64,000 nucleotides of DNA from Sinorhizobium numidicum (GTDB lineage Bacteria; Pseudomonadota; Alphaproteobacteria; Rhizobiales; Rhizobiaceae), in NCBI RefSeq assembly GCF_029892045.1, contig NZ_CP120367.1:1054001-1118000 (forward strand), given 5' to 3'. The translations under genes were made by a program, and so were the position numbers. A model generated the notes under the pieces. The model saw only the letters and a program-made list of their open reading frames with translations. It searched no databases and was not told where the DNA came from. The stretch's first letter is position 1. Each line of letters begins with the position of its first letter. Shown here one piece after another: positions 34,999-43,603 of this stretch.

Positions 34999-36342
34999 TT
35001 GGCGATCAGGAAAAAGCTAACCGGGAAGTTCAGCGGGTTACGCAAAGGCCTGGCTCGAGAAAAAGGCCTGATGGACCGCCTAAAGAACATCGGGCATTTG
35101 CTAACGGGGAACGTTCTAACCTCCCTCATGGGCCTTGTTGGCTTTGCCCTGACGGCACGGGCGCTTGGTCCCACGGACTATGGTATTCTTGCCCTTTGCT
35201 TCACCTACACAAGCGCCGTCGAGCGGCTTGTAAACTTCCAATCCTGGCAGCCGCTCATTAAGTACGGGGCGGAAGCGCAGAATGCGGAAAAACTGAGTTC
35301 GTTACTCAAATTCGGCTTGCTGCTCGACATTTCCGCCGCAGCGACTGGATGGCTGATCGCGGTGGCACTCGTGTGGACTGCCGCACCGTGGTTCGGCATT
35401 TCGAAGGACATGTCTGGCCTTGTCACCATCTACTGTTCCCTTCTGCCGTTTCAAATCACCGGAATGCCCATCGCCGTGCTGCGCCTGTTCGGGAAGTTTA
35501 GGTCCATCGCCTACGGCCAGATCGCTTCAAGCGTCCTAAGGGTCGTGCTTTGTACCGCTGGCGTTGTCACCGGGGCCGGTTTGTTCGAGTTCGTGCTGAT
35601 CTGGATGACGTCCCAGATTATTGGCTCGCTGACCGGCGTCGCACTTTCCCTCCTGGAATTGCAAAGACAGGGCATGTTAAGCGGTATGCTAACCGCTCCT
35701 GTCCGCGGAATTACATCTCGATTCCCCGGTCTTTGGAAGTTCGCGATTTCGACGAACATATCGCTGACGCTCCGTTCGAGTGCTAATCAGTTCGACACGC
35801 TTCTCGTGGGGTATCTTGGCGACCCGGCGGCCGCCGGCCTATACCACATCGCCAAACGGATCGGCCGGATTGCACTGCAAGCAGGCGATCAGGTCCAGGC
35901 GGTACTCTATCCGGAATTGGCTCGCGCATGGGCCTCGCAAGCATTTTCTAAGTTCCGCCGCACCGTCGTGCAAATGCAGGCGCTTCTTGTCGGCTTCGGA
36001 ATACTCCTCATCGGTGGGATCTATTTCACGATCGGCCCGTTGCTACAATTGGCAGTCGGCTCGCAGTTCGTCGGCGCCGCTCCCCTGGTTGTCGTTCAAT
36101 CCGTTGCCGTCACCGTGGTACTGTTTGGAACGGTTATGCGGTCGGCGCTTCTGGCAATGGGGCGGGAGGACGAAATATTACGGAGCGTGTTCATCGCGAC
36201 GATTGCATTTCACACGACTGCGTTGCTGTTAATTCCCCGGATCGGCCCCATGGGCGCGAATATCGCACACATCGTCATGGCCTCGATCTGGCTGACGGCA
36301 ATGACAATTGTGTATCGTCGAGGTCGATTTAAGGATCGATGA
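34999..36342 (+). CDS. Polysaccharide flippase (Wzx/RfbX-like, MATE-type fold)
   Basis: I take the TTG at 34999 as start because AGGAGGG lies about 6 bases before it; the first ATG is at 35071 without such a site. The 447-residue protein has many membrane helices. It opens with LLTGNVLTSLMGLVGFALTA and RALGPTDYGILALCF, the signature of the polysaccharide biosynthesis transporter family. It then has NQFDTLLVGYLGDPAAAGLY, typical of helix 7. It moves the undecaprenyl-linked repeat to the periplasmic side. It diverges from the exporter operon across a 265-base gap. Confidence 0.88.
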   Translation: MAIRKKLTGKFSGLRKGLAREKGLMDRLKNIGHLLTGNVLTSLMGLVGFALTARALGPTDYGILALCFTYTSAVERLVNFQSWQPLIKYGAEAQNAEKLSSLLKFGLLLDISAAATGWLIAVALVWTAAPWFGISKDMSGLVTIYCSLLPFQITGMPIAVLRLFGKFRSIAYGQIASSVLRVVLCTAGVVTGAGLFEFVLIWMTSQIIGSLTGVALSLLELQRQGMLSGMLTAPVRGITSRFPGLWKFAISTNISLTLRSSANQFDTLLVGYLGDPAAAGLYHIAKRIGRIALQAGDQVQAVLYPELARAWASQAFSKFRRTVVQMQALLVGFGILLIGGIYFTIGPLLQLAVGSQFVGAAPLVVVQSVAVTVVLFGTVMRSALLAMGREDEILRSVFIATIAFHTTALLLIPRIGPMGANIAHIVMASIWLTAMTIVYRRGRFKDR

Positions 36343-36781
36343 CGTGTGGGGGATCACACGGTGGCTGGCGAACACACGGTTTACGCTCGGCGTCGTGAAC
36401 GCGGCGTGCCAATCGCGAGTGCCTGCGACTGCTCGAGTCGTGGGTTCCAACCGCTTGTCAATTCGCCGACCGTCGCTAATATATGTGGCATCGTCCCAAA
36501 TTCTTGCACCAGAATTGTATTTTTAGCCGCGCGAGCGGCGCATGTACTTCTATCGAACGAATTTAAATTAAAAGGAAAACAAAAGAATACGAGAGCTCAC
36601 CCAGGTTCGTCGAAGCGCCACCGCCCAGGAAAAGGCCGGTGCCCAACATGGCAACAAAGTCCATGTCGACGCGAATTAACCGGCTGTATGAGGCACTCGT
36701 ATCACACAGGATATCAAGTCGCGCCGTTTGAGCGCCAACATGTTTCCTCATCATTGTGGGTCGGACCTAAAGGAGTGAAAA
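36343..36781. other. Intergenic region
   Basis: The 439 bases lie between the flippase and the second sulfotransferase. A 5-base stem (GCCGC-gcga-GCGGC) near 36528 is preceded, not followed, by a T run, so it is not a rightward terminator. Open frames here look like chance. I see no gene. Confidence 0.45.
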
Positions 36782-37624
36782 ATGGAGATGCACGAGATTG
36801 ATTTCCTGATTATCGGTGCGACCAAGAGCGCGACGACTTGGCTTCAGCAGTCGCTTCAGCAGGACCCAAATATATTCATGCCGGATCCTGAGTTACATTA
36901 TTTCAGTCGTTATTACGACCGTGGAGACGAATGGTATCTTTCAAACTTCGAGCAGAAGAAGAAACAATGCCTCGCTGGCGAGAAATCCAACTCCTACATG
37001 GATACGCCGGAGGCGGCGGAACGTATAAAGCAAAAGCTTCCGCGGGCGCTGCTGATTGCACAGCTTCGAAACCCCGTCGACCGCGCCTACTCCGATTATT
37101 GCATGCTCTATCGCAGGGCCGAGGTCAGCCGCGATATCGCACAGTATCTTGACCCGCGCCGCGGTGCCGGTGGGCGCTTCCTGAATGGCGGCCTGTATTT
37201 TCAACAGCTGCAATCCTATCTGGACCGGTTTCCGGCAGAACAACTTCTCGTTCTGCTCTATGAAGATATGAAAGTCGATGCGGGGATACAGCTTGATCGA
37301 GTCCGAAAATTTCTGAAGGCCGCCGATGACCTGCCGGTTCGACCTCTGGAAAAGAAAGTAAAAGACAAATCTGAGCCGATCATCAATCCGACTTTGCGCC
37401 GCCTGCTGCGCCCCCTGAAACCGGTGGTAGCGCCGTTCAGGAAAAATGCCGGTTTCAGGAAGCTACGGTCGCTGACTGCCAGCGAAGTCGAGTACGCGCC
37501 ATTGAGTCGCGATTTGCGAGAGCGCATGACCGACTACTACGCCGCGGAAATAGAAAAACTCGGTGCCATAGTTGGCAAGGATCTGAATGGCTGGCTGAGA
37601 AATCAAGGCGCTCGGCTGCAATGA
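36782..37624 (+). CDS. Sulfotransferase, heparan sulfate type
   Basis: The 280-residue protein begins with DFLIIGATKSATTWLQQSL, the 5'-PSB loop, close to the start as in the heparan/NodH-like group. It has IAQLRNPVDRAYSDYCML as the 3'-phosphate motif. FLNGGLYFQQLQSYLDRF and LLVLLYEDMKVDA fit this family of carbohydrate sulfotransferases. It is not closely related to the sulfotransferase at 29629. It uses PAPS to sulfate a sugar hydroxyl. AAGGAGTG lies 5-6 bases before the ATG. No PAPS-forming gene (cysDN/nodPQ) is in the window, so the donor must come from elsewhere. Confidence 0.9.
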   Translation: MEMHEIDFLIIGATKSATTWLQQSLQQDPNIFMPDPELHYFSRYYDRGDEWYLSNFEQKKKQCLAGEKSNSYMDTPEAAERIKQKLPRALLIAQLRNPVDRAYSDYCMLYRRAEVSRDIAQYLDPRRGAGGRFLNGGLYFQQLQSYLDRFPAEQLLVLLYEDMKVDAGIQLDRVRKFLKAADDLPVRPLEKKVKDKSEPIINPTLRRLLRPLKPVVAPFRKNAGFRKLRSLTASEVEYAPLSRDLRERMTDYYAAEIEKLGAIVGKDLNGWLRNQGARLQ

Positions 37625-37973
37625 AACCATCCGTCGGATGACCGGCAAATTCGTCTTTCGTGGATTACGACGGCACATCTCGTCGCGACGCAGCCCCACC
37701 GGAGAGGGCCGACGAGAGCCTGGAGAAGCCGATGCTTCCGGTCTGCACTGCTCTGTCAGCAGGACACTTCTGTAATTCGGCGAAGAAGTTGTCCCGCCAT
37801 TGCAAGTCGACCGCGAAAGTTGACGCAAAAAAACTATCTGCTATTCTTAATACTTCCAACCATCAATGAACTGAATTTATTGATTTTTACCATGGTCCCA
37901 CCGGACCTCTGACGATTTTATCCGGCCCGATTAGTTGGGCGAACAGATTTTATGACTTGGCGGTATTTTTGTC
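37625..37973. other. Intergenic region
   Basis: This holds no clear gene. A minus-strand frame from a TTG near 37859 to 37665 encodes 64 residues, but it has no ribosome site and no family. AT-rich sequence from 37830 to 37970 may carry the promoter for the next gene. Confidence 0.4.
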
Positions 37974-38489
37974 ATGACTAAGTCACAAAGCCATTTCGGT
38001 CGTTCTAGAACTGCGGGAATATTCCAACCCGCCTTCTTTGACAGCGGAAGGACACTCAGACGTCAGACCATGGCAACGCCGGCGGGGGCTGCTATGCTGA
38101 TGGCGATCGTCCGCAATCGCGACGGCTTTGGTTCGGAATTATCCAAATATGACACAGGTTCTCGTCTGTCAGGGCGCGGTCCTTCTGAAATACGAGCGCT
38201 GGCTTCCCCACAAGCGATTCTAGCCGCTAGCAAACCGCCCAGAAAACAGGCGAAGCCACCGAAATCTTCAGCATCGCGTCTCCGGGAGCTCGGCCGGGCA
38301 AACGCATCGGACGACAAAAGAGGGGCGGTATCGCGCGCTGTTGATGCAGAACGCCCGAGTTTTGCGCCTGATATAAACGATCTTTCCGGGCAGCATATTG
38401 CATCGGCGTTGTTTCGGCTGGCGGCTGTGGAACGCCGCGTTACGGAGGGACGCTACGGGCGTCTTGCGCCGATCTTCGAAAAATACTGA
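37974..38489 (+). CDS. Hypothetical protein
   Basis: The frame encodes 171 residues with no recognised domain. The middle is rich in proline, lysine and serine (KPPRKQAKPPKSSASRLREL), which suggests a disordered, basic linker. The C-terminal end looks helical (GQHIASALFRLAAVERRVTE). There is no signal peptide or membrane helix. The ATG at 37974 lacks a good ribosome site, and a later ATG at about 38070 is possible. It precedes an orphan response regulator by 82 bases. I keep it with low confidence; a minus-strand frame overlaps its end. Confidence 0.4.
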   Translation: MTKSQSHFGRSRTAGIFQPAFFDSGRTLRRQTMATPAGAAMLMAIVRNRDGFGSELSKYDTGSRLSGRGPSEIRALASPQAILAASKPPRKQAKPPKSSASRLRELGRANASDDKRGAVSRAVDAERPSFAPDINDLSGQHIASALFRLAAVERRVTEGRYGRLAPIFEKY

Positions 38490-38571
38490 CGATGGCAACT
38501 GGGGGCATGCAGCTCGTGGAGGCAATTCCGATGGGACGCTCCCGGTTCTTGCATCATGACGGAGAGTTCGC

Positions 38572-39231
38572 ATGAAGTCACCCATTCGCACGATAGTCGT
38601 CGATGACCACCCGCTGGTGGTTACAGGTGCTCGAGCTCTGATAGAGTGTTCGAGTGATATCACCTGCATCGGCGAAGCCAATAACGGCGCTGATGCCATT
38701 ACATTGATCAGCCAAACCGAGCCCGACGTATCTATACTGGACGTGTCGCTCCCGGACATGAGCGGTCTGGAACTCGCAGAGAAGGTCATCGCAAACGGCT
38801 ACTCACCTCGCGTGGTAATCATGACCGAGTACCACGATCGATCATATATCCAGCAGGCTCTACATATCGGTGCGAAAGGTTTCGTCCAGAAATGCTCGGC
38901 AGCAGAGAATCTATTGCTCGCCGTCCGCTCAGTCATGCTTGGTGGGCTTTTTTTCGATCCACTCACGGCACGCGAGATGACTTCATCATCCATCGAGCGA
39001 AGCTCCGCACGCACAGCGTCGCTTGGCGGGCTGGGGCTAACCGCTCGAGAACAAGATGTCCTACGACTGGTTGCACTCGGTTACTCGAACAAGGAAATCG
39101 GTGCCCGTACGAACATCAGCATCAAGTCCATCGAGACCTATAAAGCGCGAGCCACGGAAAAGCTGAAACTCCATTCGCGGGCACAAATCGTTCACTTCGC
39201 TTTGACCCACGGTTGGATGAGCGTTAATTGA
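38572..39231 (+). CDS. Orphan NarL/FixJ-family response regulator
   Basis: The 219-residue protein has a receiver domain with D11-D12, phospho-acceptor D57 (SILDVSLPD), T85 and K107, all conserved. The LuxR-type domain has LTAREQDVLRLVALGYSNKE and ISIKSIETYKARATEKLKL. GGAGAG lies before the ATG. No histidine kinase gene is adjacent, so its partner is encoded elsewhere or is the kinase at 19581. It may control the polysaccharide genes around it; the targets cannot be read from sequence. Confidence 0.9.
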   Translation: MKSPIRTIVVDDHPLVVTGARALIECSSDITCIGEANNGADAITLISQTEPDVSILDVSLPDMSGLELAEKVIANGYSPRVVIMTEYHDRSYIQQALHIGAKGFVQKCSAAENLLLAVRSVMLGGLFFDPLTAREMTSSSIERSSARTASLGGLGLTAREQDVLRLVALGYSNKEIGARTNISIKSIETYKARATEKLKLHSRAQIVHFALTHGWMSVN

Positions 39232-39368
39232 TGCCCACGAGATAATCACGGGCTCAACTCCTTATTCCTGAACGTTTTTCCTTTCGATGAAGGTCGCCTT
39301 TCGATGAAAGAATGTAACGTGCCACAAGTCGACCTAAGGCGTACGGGACGGGATTGGTCAGTTTTTTG

Positions 39369-39396
39369 CAGTGGGGCTGCATCGCCAGCCCCACTG
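39369..39396. repeat. Perfect 11-bp inverted repeat (hairpin)
   Basis: CAGTGGGGCTG and its exact complement CAGCCCCACTG flank a 6-base loop (CATCGC). A run of six T lies just before it on the plus strand, but no T run follows on either strand, so it is not a standard intrinsic terminator. It lies between the response regulator and a GT4 gene. Nearby, an 11-base direct repeat (CTTTCGATGAA) occurs at 39281 and 39298. Confidence 0.55.
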
Positions 39397-39461
39397 AATA
39401 ATGTGGCCGGAACTCATGGCCAAGCAGCGCCGCCGTCATTGGAAGGCGTTCGAGCGAAGCG

Positions 39462-40553
39462 TTGGAGTTTGCCGTGCGGATAGCATTCGTCTTTTCCGGA
39501 CTAGGTGCGGGCGGCGCGGAGAAGATCGTCAATCTCCTCGCGCACCATCGCATGGCCCAAGGCGATACCGTCCACGTCCTCGCCGTTAATGCCGACAGCC
39601 CGGAGTCCTACTTCCCTTACGACAGTGCCATAAAAGTCGAGGCGCTCGGGGGCTCAACGCCCCGGATCCCACGCGTCGCGCAAGCCGCGCAAAGGCTGTT
39701 GAAACTCCGGCGTCGTCTGCGAAAGCTGGAACCCGATCTCGTCATCTCCTTCCTCACCAAAGTAAACGTGTTGGTCGGGCTCGCCACCCGCGGCCTCAAT
39801 TCACCGATCATCATGTCGGAGCGAAACAATTTCAGATCACAGGAGACGCATCCGCTTTGGCGGCTTGCGCAACCGGTCGCCGTGCGAGGTGCCGCGAGTC
39901 TGGTGATGCAAACAAGTGATGCCTATCAATCTCTCCCGGAACGACTGCGCGCCAAGGCGCAAATCATACCCAATCCGGTTGCGCTGCCGCGCGATTGCGT
40001 GCGTATTCCGGGCGATGGTACGAGAGTTGTTGCTGTCGGTCGGCTAGAGAAGCAAAAAGGCTTCGATCTGCTTCTTGAAGCTTTTCGACATGTGGCACAG
40101 TCCGTTCCGGCGGCCAAGTTGACCATTTTCGGCGATGGGCCGCAGCGTGGCGCTCTTGAGCGCCAGGCGCGGGAACTCGGTATTGATGACAACGTTGAGA
40201 TGCCGGGCATCACCACGTCCCCCGTGGACTGGATTGGCGCGGGCGACATCTTCGTTCTCAGCTCGCGGTTCGAAGGTTTTCCAAACGTTCTTCTGGAAGC
40301 CATGACGGCAGGTCTGGCGTCGATTGCCTTCGATTGCCCGTGGGGTCCGTCGGAGATTCTAAGCAGTCCTGACACTGGCCTGCTCGTGCCAGCCGGCAAC
40401 GTCGAGCAGCTCGGCGAAGCAATTCGCTCATTGTTGACCGACCCGGTATTAAGGAACAAGCTCGCAACGTCGGGAGCCATTGCCGCCTCCAAGCGCTATG
40501 CCACTTCGTCCATTCTGGAACAGTGGGACGATGTGATCGATAAGGCCGTATGA
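39462..40553 (+). CDS. GT4-family glycosyltransferase
   Basis: The frame starts at TTG 39462 or GTG 39474; up to 363 residues. It begins VRIAFVFSGLGAGGAEKIVN, the GGAE loop. It has DLVISFLTKVNVLVG and SERNNFRSQE, then VVAVGRLEKQKGFDLLLEAF, KLTIFGDGPQRGALE and FVLSSRFEGFPNVLLEAMTA. The order and motifs match the enzyme at 27975, its paralogue. It probably adds one sugar to the lipid-linked repeat. It converges on the GT-C gene at 40680. A small stem (GGCGCTT-gg-AAGCGCC, 40598-40613) lies between the two ends. Confidence 0.87.
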   Translation: MEFAVRIAFVFSGLGAGGAEKIVNLLAHHRMAQGDTVHVLAVNADSPESYFPYDSAIKVEALGGSTPRIPRVAQAAQRLLKLRRRLRKLEPDLVISFLTKVNVLVGLATRGLNSPIIMSERNNFRSQETHPLWRLAQPVAVRGAASLVMQTSDAYQSLPERLRAKAQIIPNPVALPRDCVRIPGDGTRVVAVGRLEKQKGFDLLLEAFRHVAQSVPAAKLTIFGDGPQRGALERQARELGIDDNVEMPGITTSPVDWIGAGDIFVLSSRFEGFPNVLLEAMTAGLASIAFDCPWGPSEILSSPDTGLLVPAGNVEQLGEAIRSLLTDPVLRNKLATSGAIAASKRYATSSILEQWDDVIDKAV

Positions 40554-40679
40554 AGCGCGTCGGTCCACGTGATCGGTGCAAATGCAGCGACAGTGGTGGC
40601 GCTTGGAAGCGCCGGTGAATGATCGCTGATAACCCCTGCTCGTCAGTCGGTTCGTCGGTACGTATCGCTGCAAGCGAGA

Positions 40680-42326
40680 TCACGATGGCGCCAGCGAGCG
40701 GTGCGCCGGTGGCCTCAGGTAAAGCACCGGAGCGCCATAGCGATCTCGAAATCCAAGTTCGTCGGATCGCAGGTAGCCGTTTCGTTGCGCGTAAGCGAGC
40801 ATGGGCCGCTCGAGAACCTCGTCGAAGCCGAGCAGCAGCGCGCCGGGCGGATCTGCGTCGAACAGGGCGGCGATGCGCGAGGGCGATGTCATCTTATACC
40901 AGGCGGCAAGCTCCGCTTCGGTGATGTCCCCGGTGCGGTAGGCGAAGGGGCCTGTCGCTAATTCGGGGTAAACCTCGAGATTTCCCTCAAGCGGATAGAT
41001 AGGTGACAGCGTAGCCACTTTTCCCTCGCTGCCAGCCTCGGCAATGCTCTGAGCGATAGCAACACCCGCATCATGCACGCGCATCACCGTCCACCGCTCC
41101 GGACGGGTAATCGTCGCCACGTATTGAGCAAAGCGCGGCGCCTCGATCACCAGAACAACTAACGTCGCAGCGATTACCAGCGGTTGCATGCGCAGCCGCG
41201 CTTCGGCATCGAGGCCTCCAAAAAGCAGCGCAAACAGCAGAGGAATGCAGATTAGCGGCGGCGCGAAGTACTGCGGGAAGCTTGGGGTAGGCACCAGGCT
41301 CAGTGCGGCGCTACAAACAAGCGCGCCGGCCACAACGAGAAGCGGCCCGTTGACGACACGCAGCCGCGGCAGTCGTCCCGCCGTTTGCGCCTTAAGCGCC
41401 GTCAGCAGGAGCGTCAGCAGAACCGTGATGACAACAGCGATCGTCGCCGAGAGCCAAACATCTCGCGCAAGCAACAGTTTGGCGGACAGTGAAATAGCTG
41501 CGTCCTCACCCTGCGCATCCGAAATTTGCCAATACCGCAGATGTGGGCCGATATGATATCTGACCACGTGGGCGAGGAACCTCTGTGGCCCGGAGAACAA
41601 GGAGACGAGGATCGGTATCCCGCCTGCCAATCCGCCTGCCACGAGAGGCACGACGATGCGCCGAAGGCGCTCCTTGAGTTGATAAGAGCGAGGCAGAAAA
41701 AAAGATGCAATCGCAACCGGCGGAATAAATGCAACAGCGCTGATCTTGAAGCTCACGGCAATTGAAAGACATAGTCCTGCGATGGCGATCAAGATAGGCT
41801 TCGCGTCTCTTTCTCGGATAGCGAGCACAAAGAGCCCCAAGCCAATGAAGGAAAGAGGCAGCGGCAGCAGATTGTTAGTCGCGGTCATCCCCGTCTGCGT
41901 CAAGAGGAGGTCGTTTGTTATTGTGAGGACGGTAGCACACCAGCTGACCAGGCCGGACCGCGTCAACGCATAGGTGATGCCGCCTATCGCCGCTGCAAGA
42001 AACACCCAGGCAGCGAAAACGCCGAGCCGTCCGTTGAGCAACAGCTGATCGGAGCCGGCAATCTTGCCCAGCCCATAGAATAGCCAGGCCGAACCCGGTG
42101 GATGGTTGTAAAAGAAATCCTCATACAGGCGATGGTGATCGAGTAGACGGATGGGAGGCACGTATAGCTGCTCGTCCTTACGCATCTCGTAGTTCATGAT
42201 GCGGATGAACAGAGCAGATAAAAGCACGGCCGAAAACGTGATGGTGGCGGCACGGAACAGCTGCGCCTTAAGGTCTGCCGAGTGCATCACGACTTTCGAG
42301 GCAACTGCCTCTTTAAATTCCGTCAT
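40680..42326 (-). CDS. Membrane GT-C glycosyltransferase (ArnT/PMT-like, GT39/GT83)
   Basis: The 548-residue protein has about eleven membrane helices. The first periplasmic loop holds NYEMRKDEQLYVPPIRLLDH, with the catalytic acidic residues of GT-C enzymes, followed by YEDFFYNHPPGSAWLFYGLG. This matches the dolichyl-phosphate-mannose/ArnT-like (PMT_2) family. It uses a polyprenyl-phosphate sugar as donor in the periplasm and decorates lipid A, polysaccharide or protein. The C-terminal soluble part has GKVATLSPIYPLEGNLEVYP. The gene is alone on the minus strand here. The GtrB-type enzyme at 47110 could make its donor. Confidence 0.8.
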   Translation of the reverse strand: MTEFKEAVASKVVMHSADLKAQLFRAATITFSAVLLSALFIRIMNYEMRKDEQLYVPPIRLLDHHRLYEDFFYNHPPGSAWLFYGLGKIAGSDQLLLNGRLGVFAAWVFLAAAIGGITYALTRSGLVSWCATVLTITNDLLLTQTGMTATNNLLPLPLSFIGLGLFVLAIRERDAKPILIAIAGLCLSIAVSFKISAVAFIPPVAIASFFLPRSYQLKERLRRIVVPLVAGGLAGGIPILVSLFSGPQRFLAHVVRYHIGPHLRYWQISDAQGEDAAISLSAKLLLARDVWLSATIAVVITVLLTLLLTALKAQTAGRLPRLRVVNGPLLVVAGALVCSAALSLVPTPSFPQYFAPPLICIPLLFALLFGGLDAEARLRMQPLVIAATLVVLVIEAPRFAQYVATITRPERWTVMRVHDAGVAIAQSIAEAGSEGKVATLSPIYPLEGNLEVYPELATGPFAYRTGDITEAELAAWYKMTSPSRIAALFDADPPGALLLGFDEVLERPMLAYAQRNGYLRSDELGFRDRYGAPVLYLRPPAHRSLAPS

Positions 42327-42767
42327 TCAGACACCTCGACCCAAGAAAGATATAATCAAATCGGACATCGCTGAGGTTTGTCGCATTCCCCCGAGCAGCC
42401 GCGTGTTCCGCGGAAGGGCGACCAACGGTTTCACCCCACAATGCCTTTTTGTATATCTAAAGCGATTCCTCGGCACTATCCCGGGTTATTCCCGACAGCA
42501 CCATAGGGATTATCCTGACACGGCTGATCTTGCGGATTCACAGAAGGCCCGATAGCATATTTGTTATATATTAAATTACCGAAATAATTTCTGAGAAATA
42601 TAACTCAATTGCAGTCGCATTTATATTGAAATCTTCGCAACCTGTTCGGTCTCTATGCGAATTCAACTTCAATAAATGCGCTATTGGGAGCACGTCGGCG
42701 AGACGCGTGCACGGCATCGATTGGATGATCCAACCCGATTTCAACTGCTGACCTGTTGGAGGCCATC
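42327..42767. other. Intergenic region upstream of the CDP-sugar operon
   Basis: The 441 bases separate the GT-C gene (leftward) from rfbF (rightward). The part from 42555 to 42650 is strongly AT-rich and may hold the operon promoter; I could not fix its boxes. No gene seen. Confidence 0.4.
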
Positions 42768-43589
42768 ATGAAGGTCATTCTTTTCGCAGGAGGTCTCGGA
42801 TCTCGACTGGCCGAGGAGACCACGCGCATTCCAAAGCCCATGGTCGAAGTCGGCGGCAAGCCGATCATTCTCCACGTAATGGATATCTACAATCACTGGG
42901 GCTACCACGACTTCGTCATCGCCGGCGGATACAAATGCATGTTCATCAAGAACTTCTTCCACAATTTCCATTTGTCGACTGCCGATTTCACGGTGGCGCT
43001 TGGAAGCGGCGCGATGGTGCTGCGACCGGTTCATCCTCTGGATTGGAACGTATCGGTGGTCGACACCGGACTGGCGACGATGACCGGCGGCCGCTTGCTG
43101 CGACTGCGCGACTGGCTCGATGGCGAAACCTTCATGGTCACCTATTCGGATGGTGTCGGCAATATCGATCTGGAGGCGCTGCTTGATTTCCACCGTTCGC
43201 ACGGGCGCCTGGCAACGGTTACGGCCGTACAACCGCCGGCACGCTTCGGTAATCTGGAGATCGAGGACGACAGGGTTGTCGAGTTCACTGAGAAGGTCCG
43301 GAAGCACGAAACCTGGATCAATGGCGGGTTCTTCGTCTTCGAGCCTGGGGTGTTGGACTATATCCCGGGGCCGGCCGAGCCGTTGGAGATGTCGCCGCTA
43401 ACAAACCTCGCCAAGGATGGTGAGCTCTTTGCCTATAAGCACAAGGGCTTCTGGCATCCGATGGACACAGTGCGAGATCGCGACTACCTCAACGGCCTGG
43501 CGGAGACGGATGACCCGCCGTGGTTGCAGTTCGAACGGGGGCCGACAGCTCAGCACGCGAGCACTACACAGCCGCAAGCAAGACTCTAG
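42768..43589 (+). CDS. rfbF: Glucose-1-phosphate cytidylyltransferase
   Basis: The ATG at 42768 follows GGAGG by 6 bases; it gives 273 residues. The enzyme makes CDP-glucose from CTP and glucose 1-phosphate. VILFAGGLGSRLAEETTRIP and KPMVEVGGKPIILHVMDIY are the nucleotidyl-transferase core. TYSDGVGNIDLEALLDFH carries the metal aspartate. NGGFFVFEPGVLDYI and GFWHPMDTVRDRDYLNGL are typical of RfbF. It begins a set of four co-directional genes for a CDP-linked deoxy sugar, with rfbG starting 14 bases later. Confidence 0.95.
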   Translation: MKVILFAGGLGSRLAEETTRIPKPMVEVGGKPIILHVMDIYNHWGYHDFVIAGGYKCMFIKNFFHNFHLSTADFTVALGSGAMVLRPVHPLDWNVSVVDTGLATMTGGRLLRLRDWLDGETFMVTYSDGVGNIDLEALLDFHRSHGRLATVTAVQPPARFGNLEIEDDRVVEFTEKVRKHETWINGGFFVFEPGVLDYIPGPAEPLEMSPLTNLAKDGELFAYKHKGFWHPMDTVRDRDYLNGLAETDDPPWLQFERGPTAQHASTTQPQARL

Positions 43590-43603
43590 ATCACGAGGCG
43601 ATC

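Noticed and set aside
36528..36541. GC hairpin as terminator of the flippase gene
   Set aside because: The T run precedes the stem on the plus strand, and no T run follows on either strand.
36346..36801. 151-residue plus-strand frame between flippase and sulfotransferase
   Set aside because: Cysteine- and arginine-rich, with no ordered segments, and it overlaps the well-supported sulfotransferase start.
37665..37859. 64-residue minus-strand frame
   Set aside because: It starts at TTG with no ribosome site, and no family is recognised.
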